Positions 35,670-47,539 are shown, numbered from the stretch's first letter. The stretch: 51,917 bases of DNA from Comamonadaceae bacterium (GCA_947452785.1 CANGDZ010000017.1:1-51917), one strand, 5' to 3'. The notes: generated by a model not told the origin, from the sequence alone. Made by a program: numbers and translations.

Positions 35670-38390
35670 ATGCAAGACAAGTACAACCACCTCGAAATTG
35701 AACAATTGGCGCAAGGCCAATGGAATGCCCGTGACGCCTACCGCGTGACCGAAGACGCGTCGAAAAAGAAGTATTACGCCTGCTCCATGCTGCCTTACCC
35801 CAGCGGCAAGTTGCACATGGGCCATGTGCGTAACTACACCATCAACGACATGCTTACGCGCCATCTGCGCATGAAGGGCTTCAATGTGTTGATGCCCATG
35901 GGCTGGGATGCGTTTGGTTTACCTGCCGAAAACGCAGCGCTCAAAAACGGCGTGCCCCCCGCCAAGTGGACCTACGAAAACATCGCTTACATGAAGAAGC
36001 AGATGCAGGCCATGGGCTTGGCGATTGACTGGTCGCGTGAAGTTGCCACTTGCGATCCGACCTATTACAAATGGAACCAGTGGTTGTTTTTGAAGATGCT
36101 GGACAAGGGCATTGCCTACCGCAAGACCCAGGTGGTGAACTGGGACCCGGTGGACCAAACCGTGCTGGCCAACGAGCAAGTGATTGACGGGCGCGGCTGG
36201 CGCACGGGCGCGCTGGTGGAAAAACGCGAGATCCCCGGTTATTACCTGAACATCACGCAGTACGCGCAAGAGTTGCTGGACCATGTGCAAATCGGCAACC
36301 CGAAAGCCACGTTGAACGGCTGGCCCGACAAAGTGCGCTTGATGCAAGAGAACTGGATTGGCAAATCCGAAGGTGTTCGCTTTGCCTTTCCGCATGCGAT
36401 TCAAGGTGCTGATGACGCTTTGATTGGTGAGGGCAAGATGTATGTCTTCACCACCCGTGCCGACACCATCATGGGCGTTACTTTTTGCGCGGTGGCGGCC
36501 GAGCACCCCTTGGCGGCGCATGCGGCGCTGAGTAATCCGGCTTTGGCTGAGTTTCTGGAAGAGTGCAAGAGCGGCGGCACGACCGAGGCCGAGTTGGCCA
36601 CGCAAGAGAAAAAGGGCATGGCCACAGGCCAGTTCGTGACGCACCCGTTGACCGGTGCCCATGTTGAAGTGTGGGTCGGAAACTATGTGCTGATGTCTTA
36701 CGGCGATGGCGCGGTGATGGGTGTGCCGGCACACGACGAGCGCGACTTTGCATTTGCTTTGAAATACGACTTGCCGATCCAACAAGTGGTGTCCGTCAAA
36801 GGCCAAAACTTCAACGACAAAGAGTGGCAAGAGTGGTATGGCGACAAGCAAAACTGCGTGTGCGTCAACTCCGGCGAACTCGATGGACTGAACCAAAAAG
36901 CAGCGGCCAGCCAAGTGGCAGAACTGCTTGCGGCAAAAGGCCTGGGTGAGAAGAAGACCACCTGGCGTTTGCGCGACTGGGGCGTAAGCCGCCAGCGCTA
37001 CTGGGGCACGCCCATTCCCATCATCCATTGCGACGAGCATGGCGCGGTGCCGGTGCCCGAAAAAGACCTGCCCGTGGTACTGCCGAAAGACTGCATCCCC
37101 GACGGCTCGGGCAACCCCTTGCACAAGCATGAAGGCTTTCACGCTGGGGTGACTTGCCCGGTGTGCGGCAAACCCGCGCGCCGTGAGACCGACACCATGG
37201 ACACCTTTGTGGATTCGTCCTGGTATTTCATGCGCTATTGCGACCCGACCAACACCGAGGCGATGGTGGCCGAGGGAGCCGATTACTGGATGCGTGATCA
37301 GAGCCATGCCACCGGGGGCAGCGGTATGGACCAGTACATTGGCGGCATCGAGCACGCCATCCTGCACTTGCTTTATGCGCGTTTTTGGACCAAGGTCATG
37401 CGCGACATGGGCTTGGTAAAAGTGGACGAACCGTTCAGCAAACTGCTCACGCAAGGCATGGTGCTGAACCACATTTACTCGCGCCGCACGGTCAAGGGTG
37501 GCAAAGACTATTTCTGGCCGCACGATGTCGAGCATGTGCTGGACGACGCAGGCAAAGTGGTGGGCGCCAAGCTGAAGAACGAAGCCGACAGCAGCGACGG
37601 CAAATTGCCCGTGGGCACGGCCATTGACTACGAGGGCGTGGGCACCATGTCCAAGTCCAAGAACAACGGCGTGGACCCGCAAGACCTGATTGAAAAATAC
37701 GGCGCAGACACCGCGCGGCTGTACACCATGTTCACCTCACCGCCCGAGGCCACCTTGGAGTGGAGCGACGCGGGCGTGGAGGGCAGTTACCGCTTTTTGC
37801 GACGGGTCTGGAACTTCGCCGCAAAGCACGAAACGCGTTTGAAAGCCGGCATTGCGGTGAACCGCAGCCAGGCCATCGACTTTGGCAAGGCGGCCAAAGA
37901 CCTGCGACGCGAAATTCACACCGTGCTCAAGCAGGCCAATTACGACTACGAGCGCATGCAGTACAACACCGTGGTGTCGGCGTTGATGAAGATGCTCAAC
38001 ACCTTGGACGATGCGCCTTTGTCGGACAGCACCGAAGACGCCGCCGCCTTGGCCGAATGTGTCTCCATCTTGCTGCGCGTGCTCTACCCCGTGTGCCCGC
38101 ACATTGCGTTTACGCTGTGGACCGATTTGGGTTACGCCGCGGGTTGTGGCGATTTGCTGGATACAGCTTGGCCCGAGGTCGATGACTCGGCGCTGTTGCG
38201 TGACGAGATCGAGTTGATGCTGCAAATCAACGGCAAGCTGCGCGGCTCGATTGTGGTGCTCGCCTCGGCTGACAAAGCCTTGATCGAGCAAACCGCCATC
38301 GCCAGCGAAGAGTTCCAGAAACAAGCCGCCGGTGCTGCGCCCAAAAAAGTGATCGTGGTGCCTGGGCGACTGGTCAACCTGGTGCTTTGA
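35670..38390 (+). CDS. leuS: Leucyl-tRNA synthetase
   Basis: LeuS charges tRNA-Leu. The 906 residues from ATG 35670 have the class-I motif [13 protein letters not shown] (His49, His52), the editing domain, and [12 protein letters not shown] in place of KMSKS with the C-terminal anticodon domain and LVNLVL end. A frame extension to 35631 is not supported, since it starts inside the likely promoter. It heads the classical run leuS-lptE-holA. Confidence 0.97.
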   Translation: MQDKYNHLEIEQLAQGQWNARDAYRVTEDASKKKYYACSMLPYPSGKLHMGHVRNYTINDMLTRHLRMKGFNVLMPMGWDAFGLPAENAALKNGVPPAKWTYENIAYMKKQMQAMGLAIDWSREVATCDPTYYKWNQWLFLKMLDKGIAYRKTQVVNWDPVDQTVLANEQVIDGRGWRTGALVEKREIPGYYLNITQYAQELLDHVQIGNPKATLNGWPDKVRLMQENWIGKSEGVRFAFPHAIQGADDALIGEGKMYVFTTRADTIMGVTFCAVAAEHPLAAHAALSNPALAEFLEECKSGGTTEAELATQEKKGMATGQFVTHPLTGAHVEVWVGNYVLMSYGDGAVMGVPAHDERDFAFALKYDLPIQQVVSVKGQNFNDKEWQEWYGDKQNCVCVNSGELDGLNQKAAASQVAELLAAKGLGEKKTTWRLRDWGVSRQRYWGTPIPIIHCDEHGAVPVPEKDLPVVLPKDCIPDGSGNPLHKHEGFHAGVTCPVCGKPARRETDTMDTFVDSSWYFMRYCDPTNTEAMVAEGADYWMRDQSHATGGSGMDQYIGGIEHAILHLLYARFWTKVMRDMGLVKVDEPFSKLLTQGMVLNHIYSRRTVKGGKDYFWPHDVEHVLDDAGKVVGAKLKNEADSSDGKLPVGTAIDYEGVGTMSKSKNNGVDPQDLIEKYGADTARLYTMFTSPPEATLEWSDAGVEGSYRFLRRVWNFAAKHETRLKAGIAVNRSQAIDFGKAAKDLRREIHTVLKQANYDYERMQYNTVVSALMKMLNTLDDAPLSDSTEDAAALAECVSILLRVLYPVCPHIAFTLWTDLGYAAGCGDLLDTAWPEVDDSALLRDEIELMLQINGKLRGSIVVLASADKALIEQTAIASEEFQKQAAGAAPKKVIVVPGRLVNLVL

Positions 38391-38392
38391 AG

Positions 38393-38923
38393 ATGCAACG
38401 CCGCCATCTCTTGCGTGGTCTCACCGTCGGCTTTTCGATGGGCGGCGCTGCGGTCTTGAGCAGCACCTTGATCGGCTGCGGTTTTGCCTTGCGCCAACCG
38501 ACGCAGTTTGCTTTTAAAACGGTGTACCTGACACTGCCCGCCAACTCGGCTTTGGGCACAGAGATGCGGCGCAGCCTGCTGGCCACCGGGCAGTTGGAGG
38601 TGCTGAAAGACCCGGTCGAAATGCTCAAGTCGGACGTGGTGTTGGATATTTTTTCTGAAGAACGCCAGCGTGTGGTGGTGGGCATGAACGCCTCAGGCCT
38701 GGTGCGTGACCAGCAGCTGCGCTTGCGCATCAAGTTCCGCCTGCGCACGCCGGCGGGCAAAGCGGTGATCGCTGATGTGGAACTGTTTCAGCAACGCGAC
38801 CTGAGTTACACCGAAACCGTGGCCCTGTCCAAAGAAATCGAAGAAGCCACGATGTACCGCGATATGCAAACGGACATCGTGCAACAAATCATGCGTCGGC
38901 TGGGCGCGGTGCGAGCGCTGTAA
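38393..38923 (+). CDS. lptE: LPS-assembly lipoprotein LptE
   Basis: LptE plugs the LptD barrel in lipopolysaccharide insertion. The 176 residues have a basic N-terminus (MQRRHLLRG), a signal peptide with lipobox LIGC (about 24-27), and the family core GFALRQP, LEEMLKSDVVL-like segments and IEEATMYRDMQTDIVQQIMR. It begins 2 bases after leuS ends and ends 3 bases before holA, an order conserved in proteobacteria. Confidence 0.93.
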   Translation: MQRRHLLRGLTVGFSMGGAAVLSSTLIGCGFALRQPTQFAFKTVYLTLPANSALGTEMRRSLLATGQLEVLKDPVEMLKSDVVLDIFSEERQRVVVGMNASGLVRDQQLRLRIKFRLRTPAGKAVIADVELFQQRDLSYTETVALSKEIEEATMYRDMQTDIVQQIMRRLGAVRAL

Positions 38924-38926
38924 ACC

Positions 38927-39979
38927 ATGCAACTGGGCCTACCGCAACTGAGCGCACACCTGCAAAAAGGCTTGCGCAGTCTCTATACCTTGCATGGCGA
39001 CGAGCCCTTGTTGGTGCAAGAGGCCGCTGACGCCATCCGGGCCACGGCCCGCGCGCAAGGCTATACCGAGCGCAGCGTGCACACAGTGGCCGGCGCCCAC
39101 TTTGACTGGAGTGAGGTGCTGGCCAGTGGCAGCTCTTTGAGCTTGTTTGCTGACCGTCAGATTGTGGAAGTCCGCATCCCTTCGGGCAAGCCCGGCAAAG
39201 AAGGCAGCCCGGCGATTCAACAACTGGCCGAAGCCGCGCAAGGCAATACCGACACCTTGACCTTGTTCGTGCTGCCGCGCTTGGATGCGGCCACCAAGAA
39301 AGGCGCCTGGTTTGGCGCGTTGGACAACTTTGGCGTCACCATGCAAGTCGAACCCGTGGAGCGTCAGGCCTTGCCGATGTGGATCGCCCAGCGCCTTCAA
39401 TTTCAAGGTCAGCGCGTGGCCGCAGGCGAAGAAGGGCAGCGCACCCTCCAATTTTTTGCCGATCGGGTGGAGGGCAATTTGCTGGCTGCGCACCAGGAAA
39501 TTCAAAAACTCGGTTTGCTGTATCCGGCGGGTGAGTTGAGCCAAACCCAGGTCGAAGGCGCGGTGGTGAATGTGGCGCGCTACGACGTGTTCAAGCTGTC
39601 CGAAGCCGTGCTGTCGGGCCAGGTGGCGCGGGTGCAGCGCATGCTGGAAGGTTTGCAAGCCGAAGGTGAGGCGGCGGTGTTGGTACATTACACCTTGGCC
39701 GAAGATATTCGCGCCTTGAAGCGCGTCAAAGACGCCATGGCCGCAGGCCGCCCCCTGCCCATGGCCTTGCGCGAGAACCGCATCTGGGGCGCCAAAGAAA
39801 AGCTGTTTGAGCGCATCTTGCCTCGCCTCTCCGGGGCCAATTTGGCCCGCATGCTACTGGCCGCGCACCAGGTGGACGGCATCGTCAAAGGTCTGAAAGT
39901 ACCCGAATGGCCCACCGACGGCTGGCAGGCCTTGCAACGCCTGGCTATGCGCATGAGCCGGGCTTGCTCGGCGCGCTGA
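38927..39979 (+). CDS. holA: DNA polymerase III subunit delta
   Basis: HolA, the delta subunit of the clamp loader that opens the sliding clamp. The 350 residues have the N-terminal region [20 protein letters not shown], the DnaX-like linker [20 protein letters not shown], and a C-terminal helical collar. The length and the position after lptE agree. Its stop is 23 bases before proA. Confidence 0.93.
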   Translation: MQLGLPQLSAHLQKGLRSLYTLHGDEPLLVQEAADAIRATARAQGYTERSVHTVAGAHFDWSEVLASGSSLSLFADRQIVEVRIPSGKPGKEGSPAIQQLAEAAQGNTDTLTLFVLPRLDAATKKGAWFGALDNFGVTMQVEPVERQALPMWIAQRLQFQGQRVAAGEEGQRTLQFFADRVEGNLLAAHQEIQKLGLLYPAGELSQTQVEGAVVNVARYDVFKLSEAVLSGQVARVQRMLEGLQAEGEAAVLVHYTLAEDIRALKRVKDAMAAGRPLPMALRENRIWGAKEKLFERILPRLSGANLARMLLAAHQVDGIVKGLKVPEWPTDGWQALQRLAMRMSRACSAR

Positions 39980-40002
39980 GCAGACAATGCGAAAATAGCG
40001 CC

Positions 40003-41334
40003 ATGACTTCGCCAATGAACGCCACATCTATCGCCTCCCAGGTTGACGCCCATGTCGACGCAGGCCGTATCGCCGCGCACATGCTGACCCTGGGTCAGCA
40101 GGCCAAGACGGCTTCAGCCCTCATGGCCAAGGCCTCGGTGGCGGTCAAAAGCGCGGCGCTCAAGCGGCTGGCTGCTTTGCTGCGCGAGAACATTCAGGCT
40201 TTGCAAATCGACAACGCCAAAGACCTGGCGCGTGCCCAAGCCGCAGGTCTATCGGGCCCCATGTTGGACCGTCTCAAACTCAGCCCGCAGGTGTTGGAAA
40301 CTTGCGCCCTGGGCTGTGAGCAACTGGCCGCGATGCCCGACGTGATCGGCGAGATCATCGGCATGAAGCAGATGCCCAGCGGCATTCGCGTGGGCCAGAT
40401 GCGGGTGCCGATTGGCGTGTTTGGCATGATTTTCGAAAGCCGCCCAAACGTGACGATCGAGGCCGCAAGCTTGTCCATCAAAAGCGGTAATGCTTGTATT
40501 TTGCGCGGTGGCTCAGAAGCCATTGAGTCGAACAAGGCCTTGGCCCTGCTGGTGCAGCAGGCGCTGACTGAGAACGGCCTGCCTGCGCACGCGGTGCAGT
40601 TGGTGCAAACCACCGACCGCGAAGCCGTGAGCCATTTGATTGCCATGCCCCAGTTTGTGGACGTGATCATTCCGCGTGGCGGCAAGGGGCTGATCGAGCG
40701 CATCAGCCGCGATGCCAAGGTGCCGGTGATCAAGCATTTGGATGGCAATTGCCACACCTACATCGACTTCCCGTTTGACTTGGCCATGGCCGTCAAAGTG
40801 GCGGACAACGCTAAAACGAACAAATACAGCCCTTGTAATGCGAGTGAGGGTTTGCTGGTGGCCCGTGCCTCAGCGGCCGAGTTCTTGCCCGCTATTGGCG
40901 CGGTGTACGCGTCCAAAGGCGTGGAGATGCGCTGCTGCCCCGAGGCCAAAGCGATTTTGGCTGCTGTGCCGGGTGCCAAGGTGGTCGATGCCACCGAGCA
41001 AGATTGGTTTGAGGAGTATCTGGCCCCGGTCATCAGCATCAAGGTGGTGGACGGTGTGGATGCGGCGATTGCGCACATCAACCATTACTCCAGCCACCAC
41101 ACCGATGCCATCCTGACCCGTGACCACATGCACGCCCAGCAGTTTTTGCGCGAAGTCGATTCGGCCAGCGTGATGGTCAACACCAGCACCCGCTTTGCCG
41201 ATGGTTTTGAGTACGGTTTAGGGGCTGAAATCGGCATCTCGACCGACAAATTCCATGCCCGTGGCCCTGTGGGCATCGAAGGCTTGACCTCGCTCAAGTA
41301 CGTGGTGCTGGGCGATGGCGAAGTGCGTCACTGA
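40003..41334 (+). CDS. proA: Gamma-glutamyl phosphate reductase
   Basis: ProA reduces gamma-glutamyl phosphate to the semialdehyde in proline synthesis. The 443 residues from ATG 40003 show the aldehyde-dehydrogenase-like fold with [35 protein letters not shown] and the catalytic cysteine in [35 protein letters not shown] [20 protein letters not shown] ends it. A GACAAT box lies 14 bases before the ATG. The upstream frame to 39907 overlaps holA and is not used. Confidence 0.95.
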   Translation: MTSPMNATSIASQVDAHVDAGRIAAHMLTLGQQAKTASALMAKASVAVKSAALKRLAALLRENIQALQIDNAKDLARAQAAGLSGPMLDRLKLSPQVLETCALGCEQLAAMPDVIGEIIGMKQMPSGIRVGQMRVPIGVFGMIFESRPNVTIEAASLSIKSGNACILRGGSEAIESNKALALLVQQALTENGLPAHAVQLVQTTDREAVSHLIAMPQFVDVIIPRGGKGLIERISRDAKVPVIKHLDGNCHTYIDFPFDLAMAVKVADNAKTNKYSPCNASEGLLVARASAAEFLPAIGAVYASKGVEMRCCPEAKAILAAVPGAKVVDATEQDWFEEYLAPVISIKVVDGVDAAIAHINHYSSHHTDAILTRDHMHAQQFLREVDSASVMVNTSTRFADGFEYGLGAEIGISTDKFHARGPVGIEGLTSLKYVVLGDGEVRH

Positions 41335-41452
41335 TATTTCACCCAGACGGCATATCCTCAAGCTCTGTCCCCTCAGCGCTTGCAATCCACAGAACCTGCC
41401 CCATATAAAGGCAGTCTGATCTCCCCCAACACCTGCTCAAAGGTTTTTTGCC

Positions 41453-42748
41453 ATGGTTCCCCATCTCGTTACTGCTCTGACCGGCCCCATCAATGAGCTG
41501 GAGCAGCGCATTCTGGATTCGATGCCCGCTATTGAGCGTTGGTTTCGCTTGGAGTGGATGGAGCACACCCCGCCCATTTACACCTCGGTGGACATTCGCA
41601 ATGCCGGTTTCAAATTGGCCCCGGTGGATACCAACTTGTTTCCCGGCGGCTGGAACAACCTGACCCCCGAAATGCTGCCCCTGGCGGTGCAAGCGGCACA
41701 AGCGGCGATTGAAAAGATCTGCCCCGAAGCCAAAAACCTGTTGATCATTCCGGAAAACCACACCCGCAACCCGTTTTACCTGAGCAATGTGGTGCAGCTG
41801 CAGCGCATCTTCCACATGGCAGGTCTGAATGTGCGCATTGGCTCGGTCAATCCAGAGATTAAAGACACCACGGTGATCGAGCTGCCCAATGGCGAATCGG
41901 TCACGCTGGAGCCGGTGATCCGCACTCGGCACCGCTTGGGGGTGAAAGACTTTGATCCCTGCACGATTTTGCTGAACAACGACTTGTCGGCCGGCGCGCC
42001 CGGCATCTTGGAGGAGCTGCATGAACAGCATTTGCTGCCACCGCTGCACGCCGGATGGCATGTGCGGCGCAAGAGCCAGCATTTCCAGTGTTACGAAGAA
42101 GTCACCAAGCGCTTTGGCAAACTGCTGGGCATTGACCCCTGGTTGATCAACCCGATGTTTAACCAGTGCGGCGACGTGAACTTTGCCGAAGGCGTGGGCA
42201 TGGAATGCCTGCGCAGCAATGTGGATGCACTGTTGACCAAAATCAAGCGCAAATACAAAGAATACGGCATCAACGAAAAACCCTTTGTCATCGTCAAAGC
42301 CGACAACGGCACCTATGGCATGGGCATCATGACCGTGCGTGACGTGGCCGATCTGGACGTCCTGAACCGCAAGACGCGCAACAAGATGAATGTCATCAAA
42401 GACGGGCAAACCGTCAGCGATGTGATCATTCAAGAAGGGGTTTTGACCCACGAACGCGTCAATGACGCCGTGGCCGAACCCGTGGTCTACATGATGGACC
42501 GCTATGTGGTGGGCGGTTTTTACCGTGTGCACGCCGATCGCGGGGTCGATGAAAACCTGAACGCCCCCGGCGCCAGTTTTGTGCCCCTGGCCTTTGCCGA
42601 CAGCCCTCATTTGCCCCAGCCTGGCGTGAAACCCGGTGCCAGCGTGCCCAACCGCTTTTACATGTACGGCGTCATTGGCCGTCTGGCCATGTTGGCCGCC
42701 AGTTACGAACTCGAAGCCAGCGACCCGCACGCCGAAGTCTACGATTAA
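41453..42748 (+). CDS. gshA: Glutamate-cysteine ligase
   Basis: The first enzyme of glutathione synthesis, in the proteobacterial form of about 430 residues (unrelated in sequence to Escherichia coli GshA). Recognisable segments are MVPHLVTALTGPINELEQRI, IYTSVDIRNAGFKLAPVDTN, NLFPGGWNNL and FVIVKADNGTYGMGIMTV. gshB, the usual next step, is not beside it; kup follows after a 154-base gap. The gap upstream (118 bases) has a TATAAA box but no clear terminator for proA. Confidence 0.9.
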   Translation: MVPHLVTALTGPINELEQRILDSMPAIERWFRLEWMEHTPPIYTSVDIRNAGFKLAPVDTNLFPGGWNNLTPEMLPLAVQAAQAAIEKICPEAKNLLIIPENHTRNPFYLSNVVQLQRIFHMAGLNVRIGSVNPEIKDTTVIELPNGESVTLEPVIRTRHRLGVKDFDPCTILLNNDLSAGAPGILEELHEQHLLPPLHAGWHVRRKSQHFQCYEEVTKRFGKLLGIDPWLINPMFNQCGDVNFAEGVGMECLRSNVDALLTKIKRKYKEYGINEKPFVIVKADNGTYGMGIMTVRDVADLDVLNRKTRNKMNVIKDGQTVSDVIIQEGVLTHERVNDAVAEPVVYMMDRYVVGGFYRVHADRGVDENLNAPGASFVPLAFADSPHLPQPGVKPGASVPNRFYMYGVIGRLAMLAASYELEASDPHAEVYD

Positions 42749-42902
42749 AGTCCAAATTTCACGCGGCTGACAAAGTTGCTGCAATGCAACATTTTTGGGG
42801 TTTCCGCTCGCCGGTGCGCTGCTGAGATAGCCGACAGGGGTCAAGAAGCGCAGAATACGGCTCTTGTCTGTTTTGGAGCCAACCTTTGGGGTTGGCAAAT
42901 CT

Positions 42903-44771
42903 GTGTCCGCCACAAAATCATCCCTCGCAGCGCTCACTTTGGGCGCCATCGGTGTCGTCTACGGTGACATCGGCACCAGCGTCTTGTACGCCGTCAAAGA
43001 AGTATTTGGCTCAGGCCATGTGCCTTTCACCCCTGACAACGTGTTTGGCATCCTGTCCATTTTCTTTTGGACATTGACCACCATCGTCTCGGTCAAATAC
43101 GTGACCTTGGTGCTTAAAGCCGACAACCACGGCGAAGGCGGCTTGGTGGCCATGTTGGCCCTGGCCTCGCAATCGGTCAAAGACCGCCCCGAGCTGCGCC
43201 GGCGCTTGTTGATCGTTGGCATTTTTGGTACCTGTTTGTTTTATGGCGATGGGGTCATTACCCCGGCCATTTCGGTGCTGTCGGCGGTCGAAGGTCTGGA
43301 GGTGGTGTCGCCTGGCTTCAAACGCTTTGTGATTCCCCTGACCTTGGTGATTTTGTTCTTCTTGTTCGCAGTGCAAAAACGCGGCACGGCGGGCATTGGC
43401 AAGTTTTTCGGTCCGATCACGGTGGTCTGGTTTGCCGTGATTTCGGTGCTGGGCGTGTACCACATCGCCACCAATCCCAGCATCTTGTGGGCCATGAGCC
43501 CGCATTACGCTGTTCTGTTCATGTGGGACTTCCCTGGCATCACCTTCATCATCTTGGGCGCTGTGGTGCTGTGTGTGACGGGCGGTGAAGCGCTGTACGC
43601 GGACATGGGTCACTTTGGCAAGAAGCCCATTCGCATTGCTTGGTTTGCGGTGGTCATGCCGTCGTTGACCTTGAACTACTTTGGCCAAGGCGCTTTGCTG
43701 TTGGCCAACCCCGAGGCGGTGAAAAACCCCTTCTTCATGATGGCCCCAGACTGGGCGCTGTTGCCCTTGGTGATTTTGGCCACCATGGCCACCGTGATCG
43801 CCTCGCAGGCCTTGATCTCGGGCGCCTTCAGCGTGACCAAACAGGTGATCCAACTGGGGTATCTGCCGCGCCTGCAGGTGCAGCACACCAGCGTCACCGA
43901 CATGGGGCAAATCTACATGCCTTTCGTCAACTGGGGCCTTTTTGTCTTGATCGTGCTGGCCGTGGGCATGTTCCGCTCATCCAGCAACTTGGCGGGCGCC
44001 TATGGCATCGCCGTATGTACCGACATGCTGATCACGACCGTACTGACTTTCTACGTGATTCGTTACGGCTGGAAGCTGCCTTTGGCCCTGTGCCTGGGCG
44101 CCACCGGATTTTTCTTCGTGGTCGACTTTGCGTTTTGGGCTTCGAACCTGATGAAGCTGTTTGACGGCGGCTGGTTCCCCTTGCTGATTGGTGGCGCTAT
44201 CTTCACGCTGATGATCACCTGGCACGATGGCCGCAAACTGATGCGCGAAGCCTTGAAGGCTGACGCTTTCAAGCTCGATGAGTTTTTGGACGCTGTATTC
44301 ATTGCGCCTCCTGCCCGCGTCGAAGGCACAGCCGTATTTATGACCGCCGAAAACGGCAACGTGCCCAACGCCTTGCTGCACAACCTGAAACACAACAAAG
44401 TGCTGCACCGGCAAAACCTGTTTGTCACGGTGCGCTCACACGAGGTGCCTTGGATCGGTTTGGACAAGCGCCTGGAGTTTGAGCCTCTGGGCCACGACTG
44501 CTGGCAAGTGATCGTGAACTATGGCTTCAAGAACGATCCTGACTTGCCCAAAGCTTTGGAGCAACTCAAAGGCCATGGCTGCGAGTTGGACCCGATGAAT
44601 ACCAGCTATTTCTTGTCACGCGACATCGTCATTCCCACCATCGGTGGCGGCATGGCCACCTGGCGCGAGAAACTGTTTGCACAGATGCACCACAACGCCA
44701 GTGCCGCTGCCGAGTTTTTGAACCTGCCCACCAACGCGGTGGTCGAGTTAGGCTCGAAGATCGAGATTTAA
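42903..44771 (+). CDS. kup: Low-affinity potassium uptake protein Kup
   Basis: A KUP-family potassium/proton symporter, 622 residues from GTG 42903; an in-frame TTG at 42864 would add 13 residues. The diagnostic [20 protein letters not shown] opens the chain, with Val in place of the common Pro after GTS. Twelve helices follow up to about residue 440, then a cytoplasmic tail. [12 protein letters not shown] is typical. A CCAACC-TTTG-GGTTGG hairpin just upstream could affect translation. Its stop codon overlaps the psd stop on the other strand. Confidence 0.92.
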   Translation: MSATKSSLAALTLGAIGVVYGDIGTSVLYAVKEVFGSGHVPFTPDNVFGILSIFFWTLTTIVSVKYVTLVLKADNHGEGGLVAMLALASQSVKDRPELRRRLLIVGIFGTCLFYGDGVITPAISVLSAVEGLEVVSPGFKRFVIPLTLVILFFLFAVQKRGTAGIGKFFGPITVVWFAVISVLGVYHIATNPSILWAMSPHYAVLFMWDFPGITFIILGAVVLCVTGGEALYADMGHFGKKPIRIAWFAVVMPSLTLNYFGQGALLLANPEAVKNPFFMMAPDWALLPLVILATMATVIASQALISGAFSVTKQVIQLGYLPRLQVQHTSVTDMGQIYMPFVNWGLFVLIVLAVGMFRSSSNLAGAYGIAVCTDMLITTVLTFYVIRYGWKLPLALCLGATGFFFVVDFAFWASNLMKLFDGGWFPLLIGGAIFTLMITWHDGRKLMREALKADAFKLDEFLDAVFIAPPARVEGTAVFMTAENGNVPNALLHNLKHNKVLHRQNLFVTVRSHEVPWIGLDKRLEFEPLGHDCWQVIVNYGFKNDPDLPKALEQLKGHGCELDPMNTSYFLSRDIVIPTIGGGMATWREKLFAQMHHNASAAAEFLNLPTNAVVELGSKIEI

Positions 44772-45652
44772 CTCCCCATCGCCTCGCCCATGCGAATGGG
44801 CCTGGCTGGCGTCCAGTCGGTGTTGAAGTTCATCGCCGCTTTGGGGAACAGCATCACCACGGTGGAGCCGAGTAAGAACCGGCCCATTTCCTGGCCTTGC
44901 TGCAGCCGAATGTCCTGGCTGTCGTAGCGCCACTCTTGCACCACGCCGGGCCGAGGCGGGTTCACCAGGCCATGCCACACGGTGGCCATGCTGCCGACGA
45001 TGGTGGCGCCCACCAGGGTCAGGACAAACGGGCCAAACTCTGATGCAAAAACGCACACCACCCGCTCGTTGCGGGCAAACAAGCCGGGCACACCACGCGC
45101 CGTGGTGGGGTTGACCGAGAACAGGTCGCCCGGCACATAAATCATGCGCAGCAAGCGCCCGTCGCAAGGCATGTGGATGCGGTGGTAGTCGCGTGGACTC
45201 AGGTACAGCGTGGCAAATTGGCCGTCCTGAAACTGAGCGGCCAGCTGCGCGTCACCGCCCACCAGGGCGCGGGTCGAATAGTGGTGACCCTTGGCCTGGA
45301 AAATCTGATCGCGCTCAATCGCACCGCATTGGCTGATGGCGCCGTCCACCGGGCTGACGAAAGCTGCATCGGCCAAAGGCCTGGCGCCTTCGCGCAAGGG
45401 TCGGGTAAAAAATTCGTTGAAGCTGGCGTAAGTGGTTGTGTCTGGCGCGGTGGCTTCCGACATGTCGACTTGGTAACGCGCCACAAACCGGTTGATCACC
45501 CAGTGCGTGAATCCGCCCCATTGGGCGCTGGCCAAGCGGCCGGCCAGCACGGTGAGTGCGCGTTTGGGCATCACATATTGCGGCCATACGGCCAAACGGT
45601 CAGACAAAGCGTGCTCCAGGGTGAAAGTGAGCGCATTGTATCGACCTCGCAT
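44768..45652 (-). CDS. psd: Phosphatidylserine decarboxylase proenzyme
   Basis: Psd makes phosphatidylethanolamine at the inner membrane. The 294 residues carry the self-cleavage site [10 protein letters not shown], where the Gly-Ser bond is cut to give the pyruvoyl group, and the conserved [25 protein letters not shown] and [14 protein letters not shown] 45652 ([10 protein letters not shown]) is chosen; earlier in-frame starts would intrude on the promoter of the divergent ABC gene 51 bases away. Confidence 0.93.
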   Translation of the reverse strand: MRGRYNALTFTLEHALSDRLAVWPQYVMPKRALTVLAGRLASAQWGGFTHWVINRFVARYQVDMSEATAPDTTTYASFNEFFTRPLREGARPLADAAFVSPVDGAISQCGAIERDQIFQAKGHHYSTRALVGGDAQLAAQFQDGQFATLYLSPRDYHRIHMPCDGRLLRMIYVPGDLFSVNPTTARGVPGLFARNERVVCVFASEFGPFVLTLVGATIVGSMATVWHGLVNPPRPGVVQEWRYDSQDIRLQQGQEMGRFLLGSTVVMLFPKAAMNFNTDWTPARPIRMGEAMGS

Positions 45653-45703
45653 TCGGGCCCGGCGCTGCGCGCCAGCGGGCTTTCGTGCGGGCACAATACC
45701 GCC

Positions 45704-46633
45704 ATGAGTACACCCCTGTTATCGGTCAGCCATCTGGTCAAGCGCTACGGCGACGCCACCGTGGTCAACGACCTGTCTTTTCAAATCCACCCCGGCGAAT
45801 GCCTGGGCGTGATTGGCCCCAATGGCGCCGGCAAAACCACCACCTTGCGCATGTGCCTGGGCTTGTCCACGCCCGACAGTGGGCAGATCGATTATTTTGA
45901 CGGCCTGCACATGCCGCAAGACGCGCTGGCCATCAAAAGCCGTTTGGGCGTGGTCAGCCAAATGGACACCCTGGACCCGGATTTTTCGTGCGCCGAAAAC
46001 CTCTTGGTCTACGGCCGTTACTTCGGCCTGAAAGACGCGCAAATTCGCGAACGGATTGCGCCGCTGCTGGAGTTTGGTGCGCTGACCAGCAAGGCCAACG
46101 CCAAGCCCGGCGAGTTGTCGGGCGGCATGAAGCGGCGCCTGAGTTTGTCGCGCGCGCTGATCAACCACCCCAGCATGTTGATGCTGGACGAGCCCACCAC
46201 CGGCCTGGACCCGCAAGCGCGGCATCTGATGTGGGAGCGCTTGCAAAACCTGTTGCAACATGGCAAATCCATTTTGCTCACCACCCACTTCATGGACGAA
46301 GCCGAGCGTTTGTGCGACCGCCTGCTGGTGCTTGATCACGGCCGCAAAATTGCTGAAGGCAAGCCCCGCGACCTGATCGCCGAACACCTGGAGCCCGACG
46401 TGGTGGAGGTCTATGGCGCAGGCGCTTTGGCGCTGGCGCAAGACGCCGCGCTCAAGCCCTTGGCCGCGCGCATTGAAGTCAGCGGCGAAACCGTGTTCTT
46501 CTACACCGCGCACACCCAGCCCTTGCTGCTGGCACTGCAGGCCTGGCCCCAGCTGCGCACTTTGCACCGCCCGGCCAATCTGGAAGACCTGTTCCTCAAA
46601 CTCACCGGCCGCCAAATCAGGGAGGACGCATGA
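45704..46633 (+). CDS. ABC-2 exporter ATP-binding protein (NodI-like)
   Basis: A 309-residue ATPase of the DrrA/NodI group. Walker A GPNGAGKTTTLRMCLG, Q-loop VVSQMDTLDPDFSCAENL, signature GELSGGMKRRLSLSRAL, Walker [14 protein letters not shown] and the H-loop TTHFMDEAERL are all intact. The C-terminal 80 residues are the regulatory extension. A CACAAT box is six bases before the ATG, again hinting at a leaderless start. The stop overlaps the permease ATG by 4 bases. NodI/J export lipo-oligosaccharides in rhizobia; here the cargo is unknown. Confidence 0.92.
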   Translation: MSTPLLSVSHLVKRYGDATVVNDLSFQIHPGECLGVIGPNGAGKTTTLRMCLGLSTPDSGQIDYFDGLHMPQDALAIKSRLGVVSQMDTLDPDFSCAENLLVYGRYFGLKDAQIRERIAPLLEFGALTSKANAKPGELSGGMKRRLSLSRALINHPSMLMLDEPTTGLDPQARHLMWERLQNLLQHGKSILLTTHFMDEAERLCDRLLVLDHGRKIAEGKPRDLIAEHLEPDVVEVYGAGALALAQDAALKPLAARIEVSGETVFFYTAHTQPLLLALQAWPQLRTLHRPANLEDLFLKLTGRQIREDA

Positions 46634-47454
46634 GTTCTTTGAAATCCTCTACAAGCACCGCACCCTCCGTGTGTGGCGCCCCGCAGCTGTCCATGCGCTG
46701 GTGGCCCGTGTTTCTGCGCAACCTCTTGGTCTGGCGCAAGCTGGCCATCCCCAGCCTGGTTGGCAATATTGCCGAGCCGCTGATGTGGCTGGTCGCCTTT
46801 GGCTACGGCCTGGGCTCGCTGATTGGCCAGATTGAAATGGGCGGCGAGAAAGTGCCCTACATCTTGTTCCTGGCCAGCGGCAGCATTTGCATGAGCGCCA
46901 TGAATGCGGCCACCTTTGAGGCCTTGTATTCAGCGTTTTCGCGCATGCATGTACAAAAAACCTGGGACGGCATCATGAACGCCCCGGTCCGGCTGGACGA
47001 TATTGTGCTGGCCGAAATGCTCTGGGCCGCCTTCAAAGCCTTGTTCACCGTGACCGCGATCTTGGGCGTCATGCTGGCCCTGGGCATCAGCCACAGCTGG
47101 AAGCTGCTGGCCGCCTGGCCCGTGCTGCTGGGCGTGGGCATCACCTTCAGTTGCATGGCACTGATCTTCAACGCGCTGGCCAAAGGCTACGACTTTTTCA
47201 CCTACTACTTCACGTTGTTCCTCACGCCGATGATGTTCCTCTCGGGCATCTTTTTCCCGCGTGACCAGCTGCCTCCGCTCGTGCGCGCGATTGCGGATTG
47301 GCTGCCGCTGTCGGCGGCTGTGGAGCTGGTGAGGCCTCTGTTCATGGACCGCTGGCCAGAGCACGCGCTGCGTCACGGCTTGGTGCTGGCGCTGTTTGCA
47401 GGCCTGTCGTTTTGGGTGGCGTTGGCATTGACGAGGAAGCGGTTTAGGAGTTGA
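46630..47454 (+). CDS. ABC-2 exporter permease (NodJ-like)
   Basis: A 274-residue membrane subunit with about six helices, from SMRWWPVFLRNLLVWRKLAI through FLTPMMFLSGIFFPRDQLPP, the ABC2-type signature region near the end. It is coupled to the preceding ATPase gene. No periplasmic partner gene is near, which fits exporter pairs of this kind. Confidence 0.9.
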   Translation: MSSLKSSTSTAPSVCGAPQLSMRWWPVFLRNLLVWRKLAIPSLVGNIAEPLMWLVAFGYGLGSLIGQIEMGGEKVPYILFLASGSICMSAMNAATFEALYSAFSRMHVQKTWDGIMNAPVRLDDIVLAEMLWAAFKALFTVTAILGVMLALGISHSWKLLAAWPVLLGVGITFSCMALIFNALAKGYDFFTYYFTLFLTPMMFLSGIFFPRDQLPPLVRAIADWLPLSAAVELVRPLFMDRWPEHALRHGLVLALFAGLSFWVALALTRKRFRS

Positions 47455-47539
47455 GGTCGCTGCATAAACCGGTGGTGCTGACTACTCAGTTGGGCATCAT
47501 GGTTGCACGATGTACTTGGCCTACACCTCCAAGGTGGGT

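Noticed and set aside
41339..42949. A 536-codon open frame on the minus strand
   Set aside because: It is the antisense of gshA, whose own protein is well recognised.
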